A DNA stretch of 64,000 nt from Anas platyrhynchos (GCF_047663525.1 NC_092611.1:6175001-6239000), one strand, 5' to 3'. Numbered from the stretch's first letter, positions 27,001 to 38,750 are shown. Notes: generated by a model from the sequence alone, not told the origin. Program-made: numbers and translations.

Positions 27001-29065
27001 AACACTTCATTAATGAAAGAAATCTTGGAGGTAGTGGAGCCTCACGTTACCTGGAGATACCACTAAACAGATTTTCAATTAAATATTATAAATACATTTA
27101 ATGCAAATAAAATAAATATGTTTTCACCTTTAAGGTGCTGAGCAGCTTCAATCATCTTTGAGTTAGTTGAAGGAGGAAAGTGCTTTGCACTTGGCAGGGT
27201 CTAATTCCTAGGAACAGAAGGTGGCTTGGGATTTAAGCACACTTAGCCCTTCTGAGAAGGGCTGGAATTTAATGCTTACGGTTTTAATCCCTGGATGTTT
27301 TTCTTTTCTAGGTTGTTTTGCCCCATCAGACGCTCCCTTCCTATTCACCAATGGGTAATGATTTCCTGCCTTTCTCAGTGTTTGTCAGCACTGCTGCAGG
27401 GAAAGCCACCCTGGACTGAGTTGTGATCCTCTCCTGTTTTTCAGGCCAGCCTTGCGCCGATATGGACGGTGCAGCCCCCGCGCTGCCTGTGACAGACGAA
27501 GGAGCTCTCTGTTCCGGCTGGCTCTCCCAGCCCTCTCCCACATCCTTGCAGCCTTTAACCCAGTGGACCCCTTACCCTGACTACGTGTCCCACGAAGCAG
27601 TCAGCTGTCCGTACAGCGCCGACATGTACGTGCAGCCCATGTGTCCCAGTTACACGCTGGTTGGACCCTCGTCTGTTCTGACTTACACTTCGCAGCCACT
27701 GATCACCAATTTTGCAGTAAGTCCAACATCCCTAGCTATAAATGATGGCCAAGGCCCCACCTTCCAACAAATGTCACGGGGAGTTTAGGGTGTAATTAGT
27801 GTCACTTAGTTATTGTAATGTCATTTGTTCTTGCATCCATGCCACGGAGCTGTTATAGCGTAGGCCTTTCTGTACTGAGCTGGGCATTGGAGTGGTTTGA
27901 GGACAAAAAGCTGCAGTTGTATTGAAACCAGAGACCCCACTGCCATTTCTCCAGCTCTCTGGAGTGCTCCTGCAGCACTTTCTGTGTCATTAACACACAG
28001 CCTGTTCATGCTGTTGTCCTGGGAAATGAGTCCTCTCCCATCACGTCAGCAGCAGGGCTGCCACTGCCCCGAGTTTGTTCAGCTCTGCCAACAGTTATTT
28101 ACTGTAGGGGAATATCAGATGTGTTGCTTTTACTGTTGTCATCAATTCCAATTTGGGGAGGTGTATTTCAGCTTGGATTTGCAATTGCTGAGAAAGCAGT
28201 TGTTCTGACTGGGTTTACTCAATAGCTGATAAATGCTGTCGTCTGGGCAAGTGCTTGGGACGCAGTCTCTCCAGAGATCTGAGTGGTTTTCAGGGGATTT
28301 TTTGCTGTTTAATTCCAAACTTTTAACAAAGTAAATGGAATTCTAGGAAGCATCCACTGGGTGGACCAGGAAAATTTTGAATTTGAATTAACCTCCTTCA
28401 GCCCTATGGCAGCAACTCTTGTGCCCATGGGTTCGCCTTGCAAGAGGTGCTGTCAGCACAGGGTGTAGCTGTCTCATGGGCTTACCCTGAGGGTGGGAGC
28501 GGGAACAGAAAGCTCGAGGGAACTTGCCGTGAGGGTGAGCTGCTGCTCGCAAGCACCTGGGACACCCACAGCCACCGCTCTCATGGGAGCCCGCGTGGGA
28601 AAACTGTCACGCTGGTGTGAAGCTTTGCCCAGAGGGACAGGAAAAAGGGATGTTAAAAGTGAGACCGAGCATCCTTCACCTCGTTTTGCGTCCTCCCCCT
28701 GCCCCACCTAACCGATTGCTTGATCTCGTTTAATTTCTCTCCCACTCCAACAGCCCCGAAGTGCCACCCCGGCCGTGGTGCCGCAGCTGGAGGTGGCGGA
28801 GCAGCAGCCACCCCTCACGTACTTCCCGTGGGCACAGCCTCTCTCCGCGCTGCCGGCCTCCACCTTGCAGTACCAGCCGGCTTCTTCCACGCTCCCTGGG
28901 CCCCAGTTTGTGCCCTTGCCCATCTCCATCCCCGAGCCGGCCCCCCAGGAGCTGGAGGACGCCCGACGGGTCATCGGCACGCTGCCCATTGAGAAGCTGC
29001 TCCTAGAAGATGAAGACAATGATACGTATGTTTTAAACCACGCTCTCTCTGTTGAAGGGCTTTAA
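15029..29065 (+). CDS. POU2AF1: POU2AF1 (OCA-B / BOB.1 / OBF-1), POU-domain class 2 associating factor 1; five coding exons
   Basis: B-cell coactivator that clamps the POU domains of OCT1/OCT2 on octamer DNA in the nucleus. Coding exons are 15029-15044, 26796-26923, 27312-27354, 27445-27716 and 28754-29065, all with GT/AG junctions and phases 1-0-1-0, giving 256 aa, the human length. The start MHWQK matches human MLWQK. It joins across an 11.75-kb intron to SAPEQQ and the OCA peptide PYQGVRVKEPVKELLKRKRG (residues 17-36), which binds the POU domain and DNA. Downstream blocks EAVSCPYSADMYVQP, GPSSVLTY, LTYFPW and LPISIPEP are near-identical to the human protein. The C terminus YVLNHALSVEGL matches human YALNHTLSVEGF. 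The final exon contains a possible internal donor at 29025/29026 (see the I-kappa-B gene). Identity is essentially certain; splice usage is inferred. Confidence 0.97.
18749..18756 (+). promoter_or_regulatory. Perfect octamer ATGCAAAT in POU2AF1 intron 1
   Basis: Exact match to the POU-factor octamer, 3.7 kb into intron 1. OCA-B acts only at octamer sites where the fifth position allows base contact by the coactivator, and ATGCAAAT is the permissive form. Binding is inferred. Confidence 0.4.
19240..19350 (+). repeat. Possible second MIR-like relic
   Basis: The order 'tatggttaagacactttctgtctatctcagcttcccc' split around 19290-19330 resembles the 3' half of a MIR core (the 'gttaagtcacttaacctct...cctcagtttcccc' region). 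The match is weaker than at 9.4 kb and borders are uncertain. Confidence 0.35.
27101..27108 (+). promoter_or_regulatory. Perfect octamer ATGCAAAT in POU2AF1 intron 2
   Basis: Exact octamer in the short intron between exons 2 and 3, inside an AT-rich stretch. Possible autoregulatory input; not demonstrated. Confidence 0.35.
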
Positions 29066-30924
29066 GTTGCACATCTGGGGCCTGATCCTCGCTTACTCAA
29101 TGCTCCCCTTGGCGTCAGGGCGAGTTTTGAGTAGAGAGGAAAGCAGGCGGGGAGGGTGGGGGTGGGAACTCGGCTTGGGATTTTGTTGTCCACCTCTAGC
29201 ACGTGCGTGGAGTGAAATTCGCTTTGTCCTGGGGCCTAGCACAAGACGTCTGTGCTGTCACAGCTCCTGCCGCCTCTCCCAGGCAGGCTTCCAAGCTGCA
29301 TAGTTCTTGTGCTCAGCCTCAGCACGAGGTGACTTTCATCCTCAGGCACAGGGCATGGCCTAAAATCAATAACCCCTAGTGTAGCCATGGCCAGCTGTAG
29401 TGTTTGGTGAGGGTACCTCACCTCTAATTATTATTTCAAAGACCTTTTTCAGAGGACTGCTTTCTAGAGCTCAGTGTAATGCCCTGTATGTGTCTTCGCC
29501 CTGTCCATGAAGGAACCTCTTCCTCATTTAGGCAACTAGAAAATATTTTGGGGGCCTAAACAGAGATTTTTCTTGTCTAAGTTGAATTGTCCCTTTGGAA
29601 AACCAGAAAATATGAAGGGAACATTTGGTGCACTGGTGCAGATAGATGCATCGGTCTGAAGATGCCAACGCAGTTGATCTGAGTGTCAGTGCAGCTGGAC
29701 AGCCCTGTGCACAGAGCAACCCAAAGTGGGCCAGGTGAAACGTTTGGTTTCACCAGAAGGTGAAACTTGAAGGTCTCACCTTGTGTGTAAGTGCGAGACA
29801 GACACGTAGGTGTGGGGCAGTGCTTTGGAGTCCTGGTCAAATCCAACGGACAGGTCCTGGGCCCACTGAACTCACCGGGAGCTCTGCCTGAGTCAGGATT
29901 GCAAGACATGGCCCGATGTCAGGAGATGATTAAGACAGGGTCTCCCAAAATCTGGCCTTCGGTCTAACAACAAATTCATGGCATTACTGTTAGCTGGCAA
30001 TGCTTTCATTTCTTCTGTAGCATTTGAGCGTGAAGTTGGTGATGTGCTGAGACAGGGGACCTCAGTGACCTCTCTTGTGCCTTACCGCTACGGAAAGTTT
30101 CTCCGCTGTAGTTTCCCAGGTTCACAGGTGCACACGTTTGCTTTATGGCTTTCTGGTTTTCTTTCCTGGAGAATGAGCAGCTTTACCTTTTCCTCTGACG
30201 CAACTGTAAATATTATTGCTGATGTTCAGGAGTGCCATGCCACAAACAAACAGACTCGCAGGAGATGTACCCCCGGTTAACTTCGTTTATTGTTTCCTTT
30301 AAAAATGAGGGAGTCTTGACTGATGAACACAATTTCTCTGGGTTTTTCTGCTTTCTAAAGCCCAGGATCCGTAGGTGATTTTAGTGTTTGCAAGACTATG
30401 CAAAATAATTTATTGCACTGTTTATTACCTGGTGCCCAGCACTCCGATTCCCACCCAGGCAGTATTTCAAGTGACTTTACAGTTTATGCCTGAGTGAGGT
30501 TTGCAAGCTCACAACAAAAGTCTTGAGGACTTGTAAGCATATTTCATTGTTTAATATTAACAAATCTGCTAGACACGAGCAATAGATCATGTAAGTGATC
30601 GTAAAGTCATTTGGAAATAGCAGTAGTTGAGGCGCATTGTCATTAGTGGCTTACATTTGCAGAAAAACCCAGCAAAGAAATTAATCAGAAGGAGCTTGGT
30701 TCACCACTGGTTACTCCAGCTTTATGAGCACAGAGACATTCAGTAGGTAAAGCTGGGGTAATGCAGCTGTGAACCAAGCCTGTGGTTGCTAAGATTGCTT
30801 TTAAATTTCTTTCACTTCAATGTATGTAAATTCTGTGTGTGGATATAAAACAAAGACGAACTGTTTCAGAATTTCTTTCTGGGTTGTTCTGGTTTAGAAA
30901 AAGACAAAATCTTTGCCAATAAAG
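29066..30924 (+). terminator. POU2AF1: POU2AF1 3' UTR with poly(A) signal
   Basis: After the stop codon at 29063-29065 there is no further coding signal until the ankyrin exons. A canonical AATAAA at 30919-30924, followed by T-rich sequence, is the most likely end of the short POU2AF1 transcript. It gives a 3' UTR of about 1.9 kb. If the internal donor at 29026 is used, this whole stretch becomes intron, so use of this signal and that splice would be mutually exclusive. Confidence 0.55.
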
Positions 30925-32033
30925 ATCTACGGTAACTTTCACATGCCTAGAGTGTTTTATTTCCTGTCCAAAAGCATAACCCAGCATTGGTTCAGCAGTT
31001 AGTCAGTTCAACAACTACGCAGAGGTTAGAGCCACAGATCAGCTGCTGGGCTTTCTGCTCATTTTGCACATCAAGGCAGACTAAAGAGGAACCCCACGGT
31101 CCCAGTGTGGCTTGGAAGCAGTATTTGCTCACGTAGTCATTACTCACACGAGCACTCCTGCTGCTCGGGTGGTAGTTTGATCCCTGTTCCCCTCCCTCGG
31201 TGTCCCTGGGGATGTGAGTGTGCAGTCAGATCTGATGCTGAGCTTGACCGAAAGCTCTAGACCAGCCAGAGAGCTGCCTTTCTACTTCCCAAAGTTGTAA
31301 GGTATGGTTCTGGGCTACGAAATCACCCCGGGGGAATCACCCCAAACAGTCACCCGCTGTTTTCCCCTGGGCAGAGGGGAAGTGCACAGCTCCCCGTGCT
31401 GCCAGGCATGCCCGGTGCCCTGGAAATGGGCCGTGGAGGGGTGGAAGTGGCACGTAGCTCTGTGCAGTGCTCTGCAGCACCAGCCGTAGCATGTCCCACA
31501 TTGTCACCTCACCATCGAGCCTGTCACTGCTATGGGACGTGACAGCTCTGTGTCTTGTGCGCAAGGTAAGGACCTGGTCCACCCAATGGCGGTTTTAATA
31601 GAGTTTAACTGGCTCAGTTTACAAATACCCTGATGGGAAGGGGCTGTTTGTACCTCTGGGTGCTGAGATATTACCAGCGCATCACCCCAAACCAATTGGG
31701 GTATGTGATACAGCACGCTGGGCCCCAGCACAGGGCTTTGGGGAGGACTCAGGAACCCCCTGGCACAGGGGCAAATCTCACACAAAAGCGCTGAAGTGGG
31801 AAGGAGACAGCGTGTCCAAGCTCAGGAGTGCTAAGGGGTCTTGAAAGCAGCATTTTTTTCGAGGTAGGAAGCCCTTTCCCGGGGAGTGGGTGATTTCAGT
31901 GTCGAGCCCTTGGGGCTTACGGCATGGTTTTGGGGCCCTCTGGGTACAAACCCCCCAAAGCAGCAATGATACCCTGTAAAGCCATTTGCTCCCAGGGCCA
32001 AGCAGTGATCAGTGTCTTTATTTACTGTCTTAG

Positions 32034-32677
32034 AATTCTACATATTTATGCAGCTAAAGGTATGAGGGCGTTTGCCTTGGCAGCTGCAGAGCGCATGAAA
32101 GAGCTGCGAAGACTTGATGCCAAAGAGCACCGAGGAAAGGTAACGCACACCATCTTCTCCTGCAAGCAGCAGCGTTTGGGATGGGCACAGACTTTGCATG
32201 CCTGGGAGGAAAGCGATGCCACAAAAAATCCACCTCGGCCCCTCTGTAGTGCAGAGGAAGCCTGGGGCAGTGACGTGCCTTGCTGAGGTGCCCCTGGCAG
32301 ATTCTGCAGGTTAGGTGGGATGAGGATGGGCATTATGGCTTTTCAGCCGCAGAGTGATCTAAGATAACACTGGCCCTGGAAGATGCCAGCACATTGGCAG
32401 CAGTCTCTGAGGGTGAAGGTTTATGCCAGCAGTGCTGCACCTGGCATAAATAATGTTTTGCAAATGCTGGGCTCGGGTTGTCAGCCAAATGAGGGCTGCA
32501 GCACACTAGAGGGAGCTCTGAGGAGCTGAGAAATGTCCCCTCTGCTCTGATACCATGGGTCCTGGTACATGGCATTCAGAATCTGCCTGTGAGCAATCTT
32601 TGGCTTGTGCACCTTTGGCCTTCTAGATAGCATTCAACCCAGTCTGCCTCTCTGCCTCTCCCTTTCTCTCTCTCTCT

Positions 32678-32714
<37 letters not shown>

Positions 32715-35700
32715 GATGCTTCTGCTTCTAGACTCTCACAGTTTATCTGCTGTGCTATTTTCAGACTCCTCTGCTGGTGGCTGTCACGGCCAGGCAGCCA
32801 GCTATTGTCTATGATTTGATCCAGACAGGAGCAGATGTCAGTGCTGTAGACAACAAGGGGCAGTCAGCCTTGCATCTCGCTGCAATGTACGGGTACGCCC
32901 AGGTCCTGCAGGTAGGAAAAGCTCTGATGGTTTTAATTTCTAGCAGTATAAGCCTACATTAAAGCCTCAATAGCAGTGTCTTTAAATAACAATCTCAGGT
33001 GTCAGCAAGCAATGAAAACACACAGAAGTCTCTCCTTCCATCACTGTGTCAGGGATTATCTTCCCAGGATATTCCTGTTTTAGGATTATGCTCACAGCTA
33101 ACATCAGCTCCTGTTATGGAGGGAATAGCTCCAGCTTAATTGGGGGGGAATAAGTTCTTTTTGCACACCACGGCTCTCAGTCTGCTGATGGGGCCAGGCA
33201 CAGTGGGCTGTGCTTGCGCCCTGCTGCCTGTGTTGGAGCAGGGTCCCCAGGGGCTGCAGGCAGCTGTGGGGTGTGGGGAGAAGAAGCACTAATGCCAGGC
33301 CAAAACCCTCTCTGCGAGTCCAGTGCCAGCCAGAGGCGAGCAACAAACCGTGTCCGGGTTCAAACCAGCTGAAGGAAGAGCAGATGTGAAGACAGAGCCA
33401 GAGCAGGGACATAATAGGGCACATTTTTCACATTTAAAGCAAAGCCAGGAGTCGTTCTGGAAGATTTGCCAGGGCATGGGAGAAACCAGATGCTCCTGTA
33501 CAGGCAGAATCTTCTAGAGCTTTCACAAGCTATCTGGCCAGAGGGAGAGACATACACATGACCATGATCATCCTGAGTAACCCTTAGAGCCCCCCAGATC
33601 TTTCCACGGACAGGGTCTAAACCTAAGCAGTGTGCCAGCCGGGCTCTGACAGCCCCAAAGAGGAATTTGGCACAGTAGAAAAGGCACTGGGGGCATTTTT
33701 GGGAGGGCTTACACAGCACAGCTAAGCATATTGGAGTGTGTCTTTTCATTGTGTAGTTTTTAGCCATAAAATAGCATTAAGAAAATGTGACTGCCTTGAT
33801 TCGTGTCAGGGCTGCTTGCGGGCAGCCCCATTGCAGAGCCTCATGGCAGCCCCAGGGCTGCCGAGGGGGTTTACCTGCGGGCTGGGCACGGGGCACGGGG
33901 TCCTCTGAGGATGAGGAAGGTGTCGCTGGAGGTGCTGCAGGTCCCCTGGCACGCTGGCGGTTTGCTCCAGCATTCATGAGCTCTGCCTTGCACACATGCT
34001 GCACTGAAGCCCGAGCAGGCAGTTAATGTGTAACGTCATGGGTTCCTTGGAAAACAGGTGTTTCGCTCAATGGGGACAAGTGTTTTACATTCAGATGATT
34101 CCATCAATGCCTCCTGGAGTGCCTTATGGTAGAAAAGCATCTTTTTTTTTTTTTCTTTAATACCTGTGAAAGGGAATGAGAGAGAACAAGGAAAAATACA
34201 CACAGCTTTGCTTCTCGCTGGGGTCAGAGCCATGCAGTGCTACAGGGTTTCTTTTGTTTTGTTTTGTTTTCTAATGGCTTAAGCATCTAATCTCTAATCA
34301 TCAGGCAGCCCAAAGCTACTTGTCAATATTTGAGCTGGATATATTATATTGTTGTTATGATAAGAGAGCACAAGCCCTAACGTTCCTGGATAATCCTCCT
34401 GCACCTTGTCCAACTTGCCGAGGCTCTGGATGAGTCACGGCGCTGCATCCTCAGCCAAGATGCTGCAATGCGAGCAGCTCGCTTGATTCACTCAAGAGCA
34501 AAAAGTGCTGCTCTGTAATAATTTAGACGAGGAGCAACCTGGCCGCATCCCACCAGATCCATAAGGTTCTTAAGTTAGAGATTTCAAGTTTTTGCCACTG
34601 TAACAAGCTACAGCTTCAGCCTCCCGCACATTAAAAAATTAATAATGAAAAGCAAACCCAGCCTGAGAATTTCCACCGTCAGCAAACTTTCAGGTAATCA
34701 AGTTTTACTGTACGTATAAGGGAGAGATTTTCATTTATCCTTGCCAAGGATAACTCAGAAGAAATACGAATTGGTGTGATGAAGCCATACATTTGCTTAA
34801 TCCAGGGTGAAAGTGGGGAGACTAAAACCCTTGAGCTGAGTTTTACTACTAGGGGTTGAGAATCTAATAGGATCTAACAGGATCTCATACTTTGATGGAT
34901 TTTAGAGACCTAGCAAATATGATCATCCACCCCCCTCCCCGCTGCTGCTAGTTCTAACGGCTTTTAGCCTGGACAATGTTCTGCTGAACTAAAATTCTCC
35001 TTTCCCATTTCTCTGTCACTTCTAGGTTATACTGTCACTCGGTTTTCCTCTTGATTTAGAAATGAAGAATTTTGAAGGTGAGACTCTTTGTGCAAATATT
35101 TTATCGTGATGGTAAAAAAAATAATAATCAGGGATCAGAGAAGGATCTAGGGCCTTAAGAATACACTTAAATATGTTGTCCCTGCAAGCCCTTACGTCCT
35201 CTCTTTCCATCATTGTCTTTTCTGGGGCTGTCGTCACCTCCCTCCCTCCCTGTTTTCCAGGCCATACCCCCCTGCACTGTGCTGTCCTGGCCCACAACGC
35301 CCTGCTGCGGGAGCAGGGGCACCCAGGGGTGACGAAGGAGCAGCAGGAAGGTCTCCAGCACCAGAGCGAGGAGCTGGAGAGCTGCATCCAGCTCCTGGTG
35401 CAGGCAGGAGCCTCCATCTACAGCCGGGTAGGGAATCGCTTCTGTCTGTCCCTCAGTCACCCCTGTGCTGTTCGTTTGTATGAACTCTGACACTCGTGCT
35501 GCTCTCAAAATATCAAATTGGAGGAGAATGGACTGCTGGCAGAAGGAGCAAACCTGTTTCCCTTGCAAGGAGCTGGTTGCAGAGTCAGCTCCTGCCTTTT
35601 GGGGTTGCTTCCCCGTAGCCTGAGCCAAAGGCTGGGGATTTGGGTGGGTGCTGCAGGGAAGGAGGCGCCTCGGTGCTGCCCCTGAGCTGCAGAGCTGGCC

Positions 35701-38626
35701 TGGAGGCCTTTCTGCTGGGTTTACATAATGGCTTTAAGTTGCTCTGCAGGACGTTCATTGTGCTTTGTTTCGCTGTCTGTAATTAGGACGTGAAAAGCAA
35801 CAAGACAGTTCTGCATTACACAGTCCAGGATGCCAACATCTCCCTGCTTAGGTACTTCCTGGAGCTGAACGCTTTCAAATCCAGGGATTTTGTCAACAGC
35901 AAGGTGAGTCAGGAGCTGCCTGGACAGGGTCTGTGTGCCAGTGTCTGGGCAGAGGAGGTGCTGAGAGCACCGAGCTGCCTGCAGTGGGAGGCTGCAAGCA
36001 CGTGGAGCCATTGGGGGATCTTTGGGGTCCTGCAGAAACCAGACACTCTCTTCCTGTACTCATTTTTCTAGAGGGAAAAGAACAACAGCTCGTGCTTCTG
36101 AGCTTTTTTTTTTTTTAATGCCCTGAAACTGCATTTTCCAGTCAATAGGCACCTCACCTGGAAATGTGCTGGAATTGCTGTGAAACGGAGACACCTCTGC
36201 CAGCAGCAAGAGCTGACAGAAGGAGAGCAGCTAGGCAGGGAAGAGAGGGAGTGGGAAGTGGTTACTCGAGAAGGAGCCCGAACTTCATTATGCTAGGCTG
36301 AGAAAACAGATCTGCAGTGATGCAATGTTGTGCTGCTGGCAGCAAAACAGCACCGAGGGACGGCTGTTGAGGGCTGTGCATCGGGGACCTCTCCTCTCGG
36401 AGGGGCCATAAGCAGCGAGCGGGCAGTGCATTTGCTTTGCATTTCAAGAATTTCGCAGGCTCAGCCTTGCAGTCCCTGGAGCATCCACAGGCCTGTGTCC
36501 AACAGAGAGGAATCAAACATTTGCTGCTGACACAGTTTTTACTGGGAAGCAGAAACTGGGCAGCTTCACTTTTTTTTTTCCCCCTACAGATTTCTGTTGG
36601 GCTGGAGGAGAGGAAACATGTTTTGCTTTGTGTGGGGGTAATTGCACTGGGGTTTTGCTATTCTGCGAGGTGAAAGGCCTTGCGCTGTCTTTCACTACAT
36701 TCCTGCTGTATCTCTGAAGACCCTCTAGGCAGGTGCTATCTTGTCCGTGGGAGGCTGCTCTTGTCTCTTGATCGCAGTCCTGTGAGAGCTCCCTGCTGCG
36801 ATAGCATCGCTTGGAGTCTCCAGTCTTGTTTCTGAGATGCCTGGGACAGTGAGAAATGTAACAGCGAGGCTGGCCGGTCCCCATCCTGGCGTTTTAGCTC
36901 TTCCAAGTATGACAAGAAGAAATCAGGGACGCTGTGTTTTGGCTTCCCTGGCTCACCCTCTGCTTGCTGTGGTTGTTTCGTTCCAAATTCAATTCCTTGG
37001 GGATTTTACAGTGAGAAAAGCACTGAGGGCTTTGAGGTATTTTTCACCTGAAGGGTTTCTAGAGCCCAGATATTAAAGCTCTGAGCTGTTGTCTCACGTA
37101 AGGCCCATTAAAGTTAGTGGAGAGGCTCAAAGATCAGGCATTGCCAGATTGCCCCTGGAGGTTTCTTAGCCTCGTGCCTGGATTTGGAAGCCATCAAATG
37201 CTTCTGCCACAAAGATGTGGCAAAAAAAAAAAAAAAAAAAAAAAGTAAAATAGATGTGTCCTTTTTAATAAGAAATCCTATAAAGAGTTTGTAAACTATC
37301 CCTGGACTTTATGGGATGGTAAAATTGACAAGGATCTGCCTGTTCAGGGCTTGTAAAAATGCCTTGACTGGGAATAGTTGTTAAGGTTTCCATCCTAATG
37401 TCCTGTTTTGCTCGGTGCTTCCACGTCCCCCCACCTCTCTGGGAAGCAGACCCCAGGCACCCCTTTCTGCACTGTGGGTGCAGGTTGGGCGCAGCCCTTC
37501 CAAGGGCAACAAGAAACGTGTGATCACCTCGGAGAGGAAAAAACACGCAGCTGCTGCAGCGAGACCTGGTGCAGACTAAAAATAACTAAAAATACCTCGC
37601 CTCCTGCGTCTGCATGCGAGCTCCTCCTTGCTTAGAGCCGTTAGGGGTCATACCCCAGTGGGCAGGGGCGTGCGTTTGGGGTGCCCCAGCTGCAGCCCCC
37701 GTGGGGTGCCCTGCACCCTCTGGTGGCTCTGCAGCTGGCCTGGGGCACAGGGCCATGCGGGGACACGGCTGCTGCTCCTCAGCCTTGCCTGGCACCTCTC
37801 GGAGCAGCTCTGGGTAGTTTCAGGGGTCTGGGGACATCGGGGGCACGCACGGTCAAAGGGGATGCCTGGGGATGCACAGGTCAGCAGGAGCTGGTACGGG
37901 GCTGCTTGTTGGCCCAGGGCAATTGTAAGCAGGTGGCACAGCTTCTCAGAAGGTTTCTCTTACTTGGGTCTTCTTCTCCCCTTGCATCAGGCTCATGGCA
38001 ACACAGCTCTGCACATGGCAGCTGCCCTGCACTGCCACAGGAACCAGAAGGAGATCATCCAGCTGCTCCTCGACCACGGGGCGGACCCGAGCATCCGAAA
38101 CTTGGACAACGATCAGCCAATCCACATGGCTCCTCCTGGGAAGGCCGGGGACCAGGTACATCCCCAGGGAAACTGAGGGCATGTCCTGGCCGAGCTGTGT
38201 GAGGTGGGCCTGAGGTTGTGGTGGTGTGGGCTGGGGGTTCCCACTTCACCAAATCCCCAATCAAGGAGCCCAAAGTGGGCATCAGCAGCTACTCCAAGCC
38301 CACCTGGGGAGATACCGATGTATAGCTCTTTCACAATGGCAGCAAGACTCAAATGAAGATCAAGTTTTGTGCCTACGGGCCTGAAATGGCTCCTGGAGCT
38401 CATTTTAGTCTCCAAAATGTTTTTATGTGTGTACGTATTCCTATACATGTATGTAAGTGTGTGTGTATGTGCATCTGGGTGCCTGCACGCAGCCCATGTG
38501 TGCACCCCCCCAGTTTCACCCGGTACACTATAAACTTTTACATTTTTTTGGCAGATCAGGCATTTGCTGAAGAAAGGGAAAATTGCATCTGCATTTATTT
38601 CCTGCCGCCGAAATGCCAGGTCCTAG
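32034..38626 (+). CDS. Nuclear I-kappa-B, NFKBID/NFKBIZ-like, seven ankyrin repeats; 5' end not separately identified
   Basis: Seven exons with GT/AG junctions: 32034-32139, 32765-32911, 35026-35077, 35261-35427, 35787-35903, 37991-38155 and 38555-38626 (stop), about 275 codons. Seven ankyrin repeats are visible: ILHIYAAKG, KTPLLVAVTARQP, SALHLAAMYG, HTPLHCAVLAHN with the long insert typical of this class, KTVLHYTVQDAN, NTALHMAAAL, and a final DQPIHMAPPG. Closest by memory is NFKBID (shared SNKTVLH, AHGNTALHMAAAL, KTPLLVA, RRLD..EH.GK). LHCAVLAHNA and the GDQIRHLLKKGK tail resemble NFKBIZ. Such proteins bind NF-kappa-B p50/p52 dimers in the nucleus and modulate transcription. The first exon begins in phase 2 and needs an upstream exon ending in a D-x-D-T coding sequence. 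The only good candidate I find is inside the last POU2AF1 exon. The gene may therefore be the 3' half of a POU2AF1 long form. Confidence 0.88.
32662..32711 (+). repeat. (CT)n followed by T31 tract
   Basis: A CT dinucleotide run of about 18 bases passes into 31 uninterrupted T residues, ending 53 bases before the ankyrin exon at 32765. It is an unusually long pyrimidine tract for a 3' splice site and is likely to vary in length. Confidence 0.9.
37222..37244 (+). repeat. Poly(A) run, 23 bases
   Basis: Uninterrupted A23 in the intron before the sixth ankyrin exon, followed by GTAAAATAG. No retroposon body is recognisable upstream, so a simple repeat is the safest reading. Confidence 0.9.
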
Positions 38627-38750
38627 GTTGCCTGCTCTTTCTGGAATGGTTTCCACTTCACCTGATCGCAGAAAGCCTCCTAAAAACCCCTGTGAGGACG
38701 GTTAATTGACGTGTCTGTGCCCCTAAAATCTTTAACCCCGAGTGGGACGA

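Noticed and set aside
29758-29805. Alternative upstream exon for the I-kappa-B gene ending GAC AC|GTAGGT
   Set aside because: It has an acceptor-like CAG and ends in the right phase (…ETDT), but an in-frame TGA lies inside it and there is no similarity to known pre-ankyrin sequence.
31924-32033. Unspliced 5' extension of the first ankyrin exon from an ATG at 31924
   Set aside because: The frame is open, but it reads through a strong polypyrimidine tract and acceptor at 32033 and lacks the D-x-D-T residues expected before repeat 1.
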